64,000 bases of DNA from Sansalvadorimonas sp965221135. Its GTDB lineage: Bacteria > Pseudomonadota > Gammaproteobacteria > Pseudomonadales > Endozoicomonadaceae. Position numbers and translations under genes: made by a program. The notes under the pieces were generated by a model. That model saw only the letters and a program-made list of their open reading frames with translations. It was not told the origin of the DNA and made no database searches. This document shows, one piece after another, positions 16,160 through 23,945 of the stretch. Numbering within the stretch: position 1 is the first letter of the stretch; each line of letters begins with the position of its first letter. The stretch lies in contig CBDCRZ010000106.1 in assembly GCA_965221135.1 (NCBI GenBank), forward strand, positions 1,240,001 to 1,304,000, read 5' to 3'.

Positions 16160-17515
16160 ATGTTTGCACCAGTTTATTACCGGGAAAGACTCAAGGCATT
16201 ACCCCAGTTTTCCGTTGCAGCGGATGATTACCGCATTCTTTATTCCAGCAGGGATTACAAGACCCGTCTGCTGGAGTTAATCGGTAGCGCGCAACGACGT
16301 ATTTATATTACCTCCCTCTATCTGGAAGCCGATGAGGCCGGTGAAGAGGTTCTGCGGGCCCTGTTTGAGGCGCGTAAGGCCCGGCCCTCTCTGGAGATTC
16401 AGATATTTGTTGATTTTCACCGGGCTCAGCGTGGCCGTATCGGTGAAGAGGCGGCTCAGACTAACCGTGATTTTTATCAGCGACTGACGGCTGAGTATGG
16501 GCAGACGATTGGGATTCACGGTGTACCTGTGAAGTCTCGGGAAGTCTTTGGTGTGCTGCACATTAAGGGTTATGTGTTTGATGACACTGTGCTCTATTCC
16601 GGCGCCAGCATCAACGATGTTTACCTGCACCAGCAGCAGCGCTATCGCTATGACCGCTACCATGAGATCCACTGCCGGGATTTAAGTGACAGCTTTGTCG
16701 GTTTTTTGAATCACTACTTTCTTCAGCACACAGCTGTTCAGCAGTTAAACAGTGGTGAGCTTTATTCGAAGAAACAGCTGCGTCAGGAAATTCGCAACTT
16801 CCGCCGTTCCATGCGCAAGGCTGAGTATCCAATGCAGACGGCTCAGCACAATCAGCAGCCGGGTGGTATTCGCCTGACACCTGTTAGCGGTATGGGCGCG
16901 AGAGGGAATCATCTCAATCGTATGACCCGTGACCTGGTGCGCTCGGCTGAGAAAGAGCTGTTTATCTGTACGCCATACTTCAACCTGCCCAGAGCTATCG
17001 CCAGGGATGTGAACCAGCTGATGAACCGTGGTGTGAAAGTCACAGTGGTGGTTGGTGATAAAACATCCAATGATTTCTATATTCCACCCGGTGAAAAATT
17101 CTCGACTATTGGTGGTTTGCCTTACCTTTATGAAGGCAACCTGAGAGCTTACGCCCGTAAACACCAGAAGCAGATTGATGACGGCCAGCTGAATCTGATG
17201 CTCTGGAAAGATGGCAATAACAGCTATCACCTGAAAGGGCTCTATGTGGATGACCGCTTTGCCCTGGTAACCGGCAGTAACCTCAACCCCAGAGCCTGGG
17301 GGCTGGATCTGGAAAACGGCATTCTGGTGCAGGATGAGCAGCAGTTGCTGGCGGATGAGCTGAAGAGGGAGCGCGAGCATATTCTTGAGCATGCTACCCG
17401 TATCAACCATCATCTGGACCTGGATAAGGTCACGGATTATCCACAGGACGTACAGCGCCTGCTGGTACGTATACGGCGTCTGAAAGCCCATGTGTTAATC
17501 AAGAAAATCATCTGA
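16160..17515 (+). CDS. pssA: CDP-diacylglycerol--serine O-phosphatidyltransferase
   Basis: 451 residues from ATG 16160, exactly the E. coli PssA length; a GTG at 16103 would add 19 residues. Two phospholipase-D-type motifs are intact: VLHIKGYVFDDTVLYSGAS (about residue 133) and SYHLKGLYVDDRF...TGSNLNPRAW (about residue 356). LVDWHRAQRGRIG of E. coli corresponds to IFVDFHRAQRGRIG here. The enzyme makes phosphatidylserine, the precursor of phosphatidylethanolamine, and is peripherally membrane-bound. It is monocistronic with its own terminator. Confidence 0.97.
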   Translation: MFAPVYYRERLKALPQFSVAADDYRILYSSRDYKTRLLELIGSAQRRIYITSLYLEADEAGEEVLRALFEARKARPSLEIQIFVDFHRAQRGRIGEEAAQTNRDFYQRLTAEYGQTIGIHGVPVKSREVFGVLHIKGYVFDDTVLYSGASINDVYLHQQQRYRYDRYHEIHCRDLSDSFVGFLNHYFLQHTAVQQLNSGELYSKKQLRQEIRNFRRSMRKAEYPMQTAQHNQQPGGIRLTPVSGMGARGNHLNRMTRDLVRSAEKELFICTPYFNLPRAIARDVNQLMNRGVKVTVVVGDKTSNDFYIPPGEKFSTIGGLPYLYEGNLRAYARKHQKQIDDGQLNLMLWKDGNNSYHLKGLYVDDRFALVTGSNLNPRAWGLDLENGILVQDEQQLLADELKREREHILEHATRINHHLDLDKVTDYPQDVQRLLVRIRRLKAHVLIKKII

Positions 17516-17543
17516 CCAACACATGTGTTAGATATTGTGAAAA

Positions 17544-17575
17544 AGCCCTGCAGGTTTCTCTGCGGGGTTTTTTTT
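17544..17575 (+). terminator. pssA terminator
   Basis: AGCCCTGCAG pairs with CTGCGGGGTT (two wobble pairs) around a six-base loop, with T8 overlapping and following the 3' arm. Confidence 0.85.
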
Positions 17576-17674
17576 GTATCTGGAAGAATGCTTCCGTAAG
17601 AGTTGGTGAACTGTTGAGTATTCTGCCTGTCATAAGTTCCAGTCAAAAATTAATGCACAATGAGGTAGATGGGG

Positions 17675-20600
17675 ATGGCAACAGCAAGTACAGGTAACAA
17701 TGATGTAGCCGTGAGGGCTCCTTCCCCGTCGCTCAATCCACGTATGCACTTTTCTGGTACCTCTTATGTGGGGCGCTTACTGACATACCTTCCTTATGCC
17801 GGTTATCGCGCGGTTAGGGCTGTTATCTATGATCTGCCCTGCTATTTGCTTACTGGTAAGGCAGTTTTCAGGCCTTCCGGGAAAGCTTTTCTATCTCTCA
17901 CCGGGCCCACGCCCCCCAGGGCTGTTGAACCTGGGACGAGCACTTCTCTTGCTCCCGTTCAACAGGAGCAGGAGAAAAGTGACAGCCATGGTCGGCAGGT
18001 TATTACCGAAGATGTTCTGCCGGCGGTTCTTAAGCGTAGTTTGTCTCAGCAGTCTGCCCGCTCGGCGTCGGGTGGCTTTGATATTGATGCTTCTAAGCCT
18101 GAAGATTTGAGTTTTCTGCCAGCCCTTCCTGATGAGAGCTCTGACACTGATCCGGGTTGTGATCACTTTATTACTAATGCTGCTAATGCCAATGCGACAT
18201 CTAATGCGAAAGCCGCTCTTGAGCATGCTGTGGAACAGGCTGGCCCCAGGCCGGACAGTCAAGAAAGCGGTTTGGAAAGTGATACTGAACAAAATCATGA
18301 TCAGCAGCCAATGGAAAGAAGTCCCTGGGCCCAGGTTTTTCAGGGGGCATCGGGGGATTGTTCAAGTGAAGAGTCGGATGACGAGCAGCGCTGTGCAGAT
18401 AATAGCTCTATGGTCAGCCTGCAGGCATCTATGTTGAACAGGTATCACTACATCGACCCTGAAGCAGCATTGCCACCACATGCGCGGTCATCGTCACTGC
18501 TGAGTGAGCCTTGCTCATTCACACGGAGGGCTTCGTCACTCGACTCATTGCTGCAGCTCTCGTCAACACTATGCTCCTCCCTGTCTCCATGCTCCTCATT
18601 AAACGCTTTGCCTCAGAATCAACTTCCGTTGAGCCTGTTACCCTTGAGTCAACTACCGCCAAAGGAATCAGAGCCCATTCGCCTGCCATTAACTCAGTTG
18701 CCTGTGGGGGTACTTCCTACTGAAGTATTGATGGGTGTGGAGACATTGATGGAAAGACAGTCGTCAGTCTTGCCTACTATGTATTTCTCATCAAACGGTG
18801 AGAGCGGGTCAGATTCTTCTTCATCGAATGGGGCTCCCCGCTCTTGGACCACAGAGGCACTGGCAGCAGAGTCACAGGTTAGTGAACAACTGGGCTTGAT
18901 TCTGCGCAGGGGTTTTAAAGCAAAGGGTTCAAAGGCTCTGCAGGTGGTGCTGGGAGAGTATCTGCAGGAGGTGCGGGACTTCTCCAGAAACTGCCCTGGG
19001 GGGCGTCCTTCCGCAACCCAACAGGCTGTTATGCGACAGGGGTTGATTGAGTTGATGGCGCAAAAGCGGATTGTAGATACCCTTCAGGATATTCGTCTGG
19101 GTGTGGATACTTTTAAGAGAGCCAGCCGTTCAGTTCAGGAATTGCGAGAAGCCAAACTGGTAGAGCGCATCAATCAGTTAAGTCAGGCCCGTGCAGTATT
19201 AAGTGATCAAAGCTGCGGCCAGGGTGCCGTGATCAAGACTCTTCTGGGGAATGCAGTGCTTAAGGTGCCGCCCCGTCAGCTCTCTAAAGACCCTGTTCAG
19301 TTAGAAAACCTCAAAGAGGCACGTGATTATCTGATGCGTGACTGCCTGAATATCTGTGAAGGTTCACTACAGGTATTCCAGGAAGAGCTGACCCAGCAGG
19401 AGCAAAGCCTTGAAAGCAAAGATCGGGAGTTAGCGGATTTGGAAGCTCAGACTGGCCAGGCTGCCAGCGAGCGTAAAAAAACTTTGCGGGATAATGTTCT
19501 ATGGAAGTGCAGGGCTGTGGAAAAGATTAATACCAAGATTGAGGCTATTGAAACAGCCCGGCGAATCCATGGCAGCTATTGCGATGATGATGTATTGCGT
19601 GATGTGTATATAAAGGTAGCGGAGATGCTGCGTCTTGAGCTGGTTAATAAATACACCCGTTATCTCAAATCGGTCAGTATTAAAAAATCAGCCAAAAACC
19701 GTCTTGGAGAACCACAGTGTTTGTTTGAAACCATGAAGGACAATCTCACAGCTCAGGCTGAGAATATTGTCAGGGGGCATCAAAGCACTGAAGGAAAAAT
19801 ATTTGAAGCTGGTGAGTTTGCTGAGCGCGCACAGGTGCAACTGGAAAATCTGAAACGCACGATTAGCCATACGCTGATGGAAGTTCTGTTTGCACAGGCT
19901 AACTCTGTTGAAGACTTCTGTGGCCTGCCTGTTGTTAAGGCTCTGGACAATGCCCGGAAAAGCCAGTTGCTGCAGCATTTAATGATTCACTGTCCGGTGG
20001 AAATTCCTGCCGTGCATAAGGCTGTGTTGTTCGACCATGCAGTGAAGGTCGGGTTGATGGGCCGAAGCGAGTATACCGAGGAACAATTTATCGGGGCTTT
20101 GAAACTCTGTTGCTCACCTTTTCAGCCGGAGCTATTGGCTTCTGTGGCGAAAGAGAGCCCCGAAACACTGACCCGATTGATAACTTCAACTCATATCGGT
20201 CAGCTGTGTAGTGAAGAAATTCATGCCTGCTACGTCGGCTGTCGTGCGTCTATGGAAAATGAACAGATTAAAAAGGTCTACAGCCATTTTAATATCACCA
20301 ATAACGAGGAAGATATTCCTGGTATGATGCCGAATCTGTCGTTTAACAGCTTCACCAGTGAATCACGCCGGCAGGCATTGATGGCTCCATTTCTTACAGC
20401 TGAGGAAGCTTGTGCAGTGGATTCACAGAGCATGCCAAAGGGAATAAAGTATCAGACAGGCACTTGGCGCAAGCCAATCAAGTATGCGGATGCAAACTAT
20501 CAGGCTTTGATGATCGGCGCTTTTGTATTTCATGTGGCTCAGGGTATGGAGAGGTCACTGACTGATGATGCCCTGGACGGAGTTATGAAGGATCAGGATG

Positions 20601-20818
20601 CAGAGTTAATGCGGACTCTTATTAACACCAAAGTCCGTATGAGGTGCGCCCTGCAGCAGGTGATGTTGTCGGCCATCTCGGACTTTCAGGGTGGTTATGC
20701 GTATCGCCAGATTATTCTGGTGAAAAACATGCTGCCGGGGCAGATGTGCTGGTTGAATACTGACATACTGCAACCCCAGGGCTCATGGGTGTATGGCAGA
20801 CAGAAACGTTCTAGCTAA
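17675..20818 (+). CDS. Large hypothetical protein, candidate effector
   Basis: 1047 residues from ATG 17675, eight bases after GAGGT; ATG 17669 is too close to it. The first 400 residues are low-complexity, rich in Ser, Pro and acidic residues, with a repeated LPLSQLPP/LPLTQLPV stretch near residues 315-340. The remaining 650 are mostly helical with a charged coiled coil around residues 565-605 (EELTQQEQSLESKDRELADL). There is a weak hydrophobic patch near residues 36-60 but no classical signal peptide. No family is recognised. A disordered N-terminus before a helical C-terminus is common in secreted effectors of host-associated bacteria; that is inference. Short tandem repeats begin at its stop codon. 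Confidence 0.75.
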   Translation: MATASTGNNDVAVRAPSPSLNPRMHFSGTSYVGRLLTYLPYAGYRAVRAVIYDLPCYLLTGKAVFRPSGKAFLSLTGPTPPRAVEPGTSTSLAPVQQEQEKSDSHGRQVITEDVLPAVLKRSLSQQSARSASGGFDIDASKPEDLSFLPALPDESSDTDPGCDHFITNAANANATSNAKAALEHAVEQAGPRPDSQESGLESDTEQNHDQQPMERSPWAQVFQGASGDCSSEESDDEQRCADNSSMVSLQASMLNRYHYIDPEAALPPHARSSSLLSEPCSFTRRASSLDSLLQLSSTLCSSLSPCSSLNALPQNQLPLSLLPLSQLPPKESEPIRLPLTQLPVGVLPTEVLMGVETLMERQSSVLPTMYFSSNGESGSDSSSSNGAPRSWTTEALAAESQVSEQLGLILRRGFKAKGSKALQVVLGEYLQEVRDFSRNCPGGRPSATQQAVMRQGLIELMAQKRIVDTLQDIRLGVDTFKRASRSVQELREAKLVERINQLSQARAVLSDQSCGQGAVIKTLLGNAVLKVPPRQLSKDPVQLENLKEARDYLMRDCLNICEGSLQVFQEELTQQEQSLESKDRELADLEAQTGQAASERKKTLRDNVLWKCRAVEKINTKIEAIETARRIHGSYCDDDVLRDVYIKVAEMLRLELVNKYTRYLKSVSIKKSAKNRLGEPQCLFETMKDNLTAQAENIVRGHQSTEGKIFEAGEFAERAQVQLENLKRTISHTLMEVLFAQANSVEDFCGLPVVKALDNARKSQLLQHLMIHCPVEIPAVHKAVLFDHAVKVGLMGRSEYTEEQFIGALKLCCSPFQPELLASVAKESPETLTRLITSTHIGQLCSEEIHACYVGCRASMENEQIKKVYSHFNITNNEEDIPGMMPNLSFNSFTSESRRQALMAPFLTAEEACAVDSQSMPKGIKYQTGTWRKPIKYADANYQALMIGAFVFHVAQGMERSLTDDALDGVMKDQDAELMRTLINTKVRMRCALQQVMLSAISDFQGGYAYRQIILVKNMLPGQMCWLNTDILQPQGSWVYGRQKRSS

Positions 20819-20842
20819 CTGTTTATAGCTGACCGTTTATAG
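20815..20842. repeat. 14-bp tandem repeat starting at a stop codon
   Basis: CTAACTGTTTATAG (20815-20828) and CTGACCGTTTATAG (20829-20842) are near-identical units, followed by a partial third beginning CCGAC. The TAA stop of the 1047-residue gene is inside unit one. On the minus strand the units contain the end codons of the LysR remnant that follows. Confidence 0.75.
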
Positions 20843-21144
20843 CCGACAAAGCTCCAACCAGTATTGCAGATACTGGGTATGATACTTCTGCTTGCGGGAG
20901 ATTCTATTCAGGTGTCGATGTTAATTCTGGTGGGTAATGACAATAACTTTGTTCTTAAGCTCATACACCAGCACAATGCACAGCAAAGACAATACAGCTT
21001 CGTAACGGTTGATTTTGTTGTTCTGTAACTGCCGCGGATAAATAGCTGTATAGTCAAACAATCATAATGAAAGCAGCTCGCTCACGGAGCCTAATAAATC
21101 ATTGCGGGCATGAATGCTGAATTGTGCCCATCAAGGAAGCAGTA
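20819..21144. other. Intergenic region between the 1047-residue gene and gltS
   Basis: It holds the tandem repeats at 20815-20842, a remnant of a LysR-gene 3' end (20829-20915, minus strand) and an otherwise featureless stretch before the gltS ribosome site AAGGA (21133-21137). No further gene is seen. Confidence 0.6.
20829..20915 (-). pseudogene. Remnant of a LysR regulator 3' end
   Basis: Read leftward, this stretch gives KQKYHTQYLQYWLELCRL and a stop. This closely matches the C-terminus of the intact LysR protein encoded at 22469-23356 (KQKHRTQYLQSWLEFCQL, stop). Nucleotides also match with scattered substitutions, mainly between 20836 and 20900. Only about the last 25 codons remain, and the upstream frame is disrupted. 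The homology is short but specific, including the position of the stop. Confidence 0.7.
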
Positions 21145-22377
21145 ATGGAACAACCGATATTAATTTCTGGCCCCAATATTGTCATCATCAGTGTGCTGGT
21201 GTTGGCATTGGGGAAGCTACTCAATGATAAGATCTCCTTTCTATCGCGTTTTAATATTCCTGTAGCCGTTTCTGGCGGGCTGATGTGCAGTATTCTGGTT
21301 AGCCTGCTCTATTCGTATTGGGGTATCCAGATAGATTTCGATATGGAACTGCGAAATCTGCTGTTGCTTACTTTTTTTAGCACCATTGGTCTGTCGGCAA
21401 AGTTCAGCACGCTGGTCTCGGGTGGTAAGGCACTGGTTATACTGCTGGCATTTGCAGTGTTCCTGCTGGTGATGCAGGACGTTGCAGGAATACTGGTAGC
21501 TATCTTCCTCGACCAAAAGCCTGCCTATGGTTTATTTGCAGGCAGCATCTCCTTTGCCGGTGGACACGGAACCGCTATCGCCTGGAGCGATATGGCTGAA
21601 CAAGCCGGGCTGACCGGAGCCAGTACTTTAGGGCTGGCCTGTGCAACTTTTGGCTTGGTTGCAGGGGGTATTATTGGTGGCCCTGTTGGCGGCTATCTGG
21701 TCAAGCGCTACAACCTTCAGCATATTAACAGTGAAACCCAGCCTTATGCCGTGGCAGGTGAGGAAGAGGAACATAAGGTCAGTGGTGAGAACCATCTGGG
21801 GGGCGTCTTTAGTACATTGCTGCTGCTGTCGCTGTGTGTAGGTCTTGGCTATAACGTCAACGACTGGCTGGCTGGTTTTGGTATTTCTTTACCACCCTTT
21901 TTGACTGCAATGTTTGTCGGTATCGTGCTGACCAATTTAACCGGGCTGTTTAACCTTGAGTTCAGCAGTTTTTCGGTCAACCGTGCTGGAGAGATCAGTC
22001 TTCATCTGTTCCTGGCTATGAGTTTGATGTCTGTGCAGCTGTGGCAGCTGGCCAGCGCCATTGGGCCTTTACTACTGATATTGGCTGTGCAGGTAGTGGT
22101 GATTTCGGTGATAGCAGTCTTCTTTGTGTTCCACTTTCTGGGACGCGATTATGATGCCAGTGTTATGGCCGTAGGCTTTCTGGGGCTGGGGCTTGGCGCA
22201 ACACCTGTAGCTATGGCCAATATGCAGGCCATTACCAGTCGCTATGGCCCGTCTAAAAAGGCTTTTATTGTTGTGCCTCTGGTGGGTGCTTTTTTTCTCG
22301 ACCTCAGTAACGCCGTTATTATTAATGTCTTCGCCTCACTGCCGTTATTGCAAGAAGGCCTGAATCTTTCACAGTAA
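21145..22377 (+). CDS. gltS: Sodium/glutamate symporter
   Basis: 410 residues, close to the E. coli GltS length. It begins with the family pattern of N-terminal helices (IVIISVLVLALGKLLNDKIS), then GLMCSILVSLLYSY, FFSTIGLSAKFSTL, and the reentrant motif SFAGGHGTAIAW. The second half repeats this inverted (GLGATPVAMANMQAI). GltS imports glutamate with Na+. ATG 21145 is preferred over a GTG at 21124 because AAGGA lies eight bases before it. It sits between a LysR 3' remnant and the intact convergent LysR gene, so it may be an insertion. Confidence 0.95.
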   Translation: MEQPILISGPNIVIISVLVLALGKLLNDKISFLSRFNIPVAVSGGLMCSILVSLLYSYWGIQIDFDMELRNLLLLTFFSTIGLSAKFSTLVSGGKALVILLAFAVFLLVMQDVAGILVAIFLDQKPAYGLFAGSISFAGGHGTAIAWSDMAEQAGLTGASTLGLACATFGLVAGGIIGGPVGGYLVKRYNLQHINSETQPYAVAGEEEEHKVSGENHLGGVFSTLLLLSLCVGLGYNVNDWLAGFGISLPPFLTAMFVGIVLTNLTGLFNLEFSSFSVNRAGEISLHLFLAMSLMSVQLWQLASAIGPLLLILAVQVVVISVIAVFFVFHFLGRDYDASVMAVGFLGLGLGATPVAMANMQAITSRYGPSKKAFIVVPLVGAFFLDLSNAVIINVFASLPLLQEGLNLSQ

Positions 22378-22417
22378 GAGTTCTATAGCAAGAGTTCTAT
22401 AGCAAGAGTTCTATAGC
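22378..22417. repeat. Three 14-bp tandem repeats immediately after the gltS stop
   Basis: GAGTTCTATAGCAA occurs at 22378-22391 and 22392-22405, with a third copy ending CTC to about 22417. The array starts at the base after the gltS TAA. Units contain TAG in one frame. Confidence 0.9.
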
Positions 22418-22433
22418 TCTGCCTGACCGCTCA

Positions 22434-22460
22434 CCAATAGCTTCCCGATGGGGCTATTGG
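22434..22460. terminator. Bidirectional hairpin between gltS and lysR
   Basis: CCAATAGC (22434-22441) pairs with GCTATTGG (22453-22460). It lies between convergent genes and may terminate both, although no strong T-run follows on either strand. Confidence 0.5.
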
Positions 22461-22468
22461 TCTGCACT

Positions 22469-23356
22469 TTATAGCTGACAAAACTCCAGCCAGCTTTGCA
22501 GATACTGGGTGCGGTGCTTCTGTTTGTGGAGCACGGTATAGAAATGTCGATGCAAAGGACGGTGGGGAACATGCAGTTGAACAAGGGTGCGGTTCTCAAA
22601 CTCTCGCACCAGCTCAAAGCGGGACAGGCAGCCCAACCCCAGCCCTGCACTGACAGAGCGTTTAATGGCTTCTGGCTGTTGCAGCTCCAAAGCCACATCT
22701 AAAGATGGCAGCAGGCCATGCATCGCCCGATTGAAAGTTTGACGGGTGCCGGAGCCAGTTTCCCGCAGAATCCATCGTGCTTTAACCAGCTCTGTGTCTG
22801 TGAGGGTCGGGTCTTGTGAAAGTGGGTGGTTGGGGCTGCAGAACACCACCAGTTCATCATCACGCCAGGGTGTAATCTCTAAAGCCGGGTGATGAAGCTC
22901 TCCTTCGATTAACCCAATATCCAGATCAAAATTAGCAACCCGGCGAACAATGGCTTCGGTGTTGGCAATCTCCAGAGACAGTCGACCTTCTTCCGCAGCC
23001 TGAGGGTGTTTGTCGAGAAATTGAACCATCATCTCTGTGGCCAGATTGTTGCCTATGGTAAGAGTCGCTCCAACACGCAGGCTGCCCATCTGGCTCTGGT
23101 TCTTCAATGCGGATTCCAGTTCTTGAGCCTGGGCCAGTAATGCCTCGGCCTGAGGGCGAATCCAGAGACCCATTTCGCTGAGCCTGAGGCGCTTGCCAAT
23201 ACGTTCAAACAGCGCCACAGAGAATTGCTTCTCCAGCTCTTTAAGAGCGCCGCTGGCAGCGGACTGGGACATAGCCAGCTGTTCTGCCGCACGGGAGATA
23301 TTCTCGGTATGGGCGGTAGCGAGGAACACCTGAAGCTGTCGAAGGGTATAACGCAT
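22469..23356 (-). CDS. LysR-family regulator, FinR/YeiE-like
   Basis: 295 residues. The N-terminal winged HTH is intact (MRYTLRQLQVFLATAHTENI, AEQLAMSQSAASGALKELEK). The CysB-like effector domain follows (LRVGATLTIGNNLATEMM, FDLDIGLIEGE). It is divergent from a broken fpr copy, and in pseudomonads the LysR regulator FinR is divergent from and activates fpr under oxidative stress. Assignment as the fpr regulator therefore combines sequence type with position. Its intergenic region is duplicated at 29800, ahead of the intact fpr. Confidence 0.9.
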   Translation of the reverse strand: MRYTLRQLQVFLATAHTENISRAAEQLAMSQSAASGALKELEKQFSVALFERIGKRLRLSEMGLWIRPQAEALLAQAQELESALKNQSQMGSLRVGATLTIGNNLATEMMVQFLDKHPQAAEEGRLSLEIANTEAIVRRVANFDLDIGLIEGELHHPALEITPWRDDELVVFCSPNHPLSQDPTLTDTELVKARWILRETGSGTRQTFNRAMHGLLPSLDVALELQQPEAIKRSVSAGLGLGCLSRFELVREFENRTLVQLHVPHRPLHRHFYTVLHKQKHRTQYLQSWLEFCQL

Positions 23357-23357
23357 T

Positions 23358-23405
23358 ATCGATTAAACCGATTAATTGTATTTATAGAATCCGATTAACC
23401 GATAT
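23358..23405. promoter_or_regulatory. Probable LysR operator region, copy 1
   Basis: Repeated half-site-like elements CGATTAAACCGATTAA (23360-23375) and CCGATTAACCGAT (23391-23403) sit just upstream of the regulator start, the usual place for autoregulation and activation of a divergent gene. The same elements recur at 29829-29872. Confidence 0.55.
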
Positions 23406-23516
23406 GTTAAAACCAGGTACTCTTTTTCTCAATGGCTGAGGTCAAAAGCCTGGTAGCACAATTAGCAACCGACTACGCAGCCGACAATAAGAACCGTATC
23501 AGGTGAGAACAAAACT

Positions 23517-23857
23517 ATGAGTGCATTCGAAAGGAGAAGGTCACAGGGGTTCATCACTGGAATGACACTCTGTTCAGTTTTACCTCCACCCGTGACAGCG
23601 TTTTCCGTTTTAATAATGGTCATTTCGTAATGATCGGTCTTGAAGTGGAAGGCCGCCCCCTGATGCGTGCCTAAAGTATTGCCAGTGCCAATTATGAAGA
23701 AGAGCTGGAATTTTTCAGTATCAAGGTGCCTGATGACCCATTAACATCACGGCTGCAGAATATCCGTGAAGGCGATGAGATTTTTGTCAGTAATAAGCCC
23801 ACGGGAACACTTGTTCCCGATAACCAGCTGCCGGGAAGAAACCTGTATCTGATCAGT
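23517..23857 (+). pseudogene. Truncated, frameshifted fpr copy
   Basis: The sequence parallels the intact fpr (29987-30760). A one-base deletion after GTGCATT shifts the frame at codon 4-5. A TAC-to-TAA change (CCTAAAGTATTGCC versus CCTACAGTATCGCC) destroys the FAD-binding RAYS motif. Homology ends abruptly after LISxG at 23857. It cannot make a reductase. It retains the regulatory region shared with lysR. Confidence 0.93.
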
Positions 23858-23907
23858 AGGGAGGGTCGGGTACTTAATACTTCGCCCATCAGCCTCCGTA
23901 TGTTGAA

Positions 23908-23943
23908 GAGAACCCCGGGAAGTGAATGCTTCCCGGGGTTCTC
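23908..23943 (-). terminator. Strong hairpin after the 1678-residue gene
   Basis: A perfect 15-bp stem (GAGAACCCCGGGAAG with CTTCCCGGGGTTCTC) around a six-base loop lies 2 bp beyond the stop codon at 23946. The T-run on the minus strand is weak, but position and stability suggest a transcript end or an mRNA-stabilising structure. Confidence 0.7.
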
Positions 23944-23945
23944 CA

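Larger units (their letters stand above)
23331..23857. repeat. Direct repeat copy 1 (lysR start, intergenic region, fpr 5' part)
   Basis: About 527 bp match 29800-30328 in the same orientation with scattered substitutions. The repeat covers the first codons of lysR, the whole divergent regulatory region and the first third of fpr. Similarity starts at TGAAGCTGTCGAAGGGTAT and stops after CTGATCAG. The two copies flank the 1678-residue gene. Confidence 0.92.
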
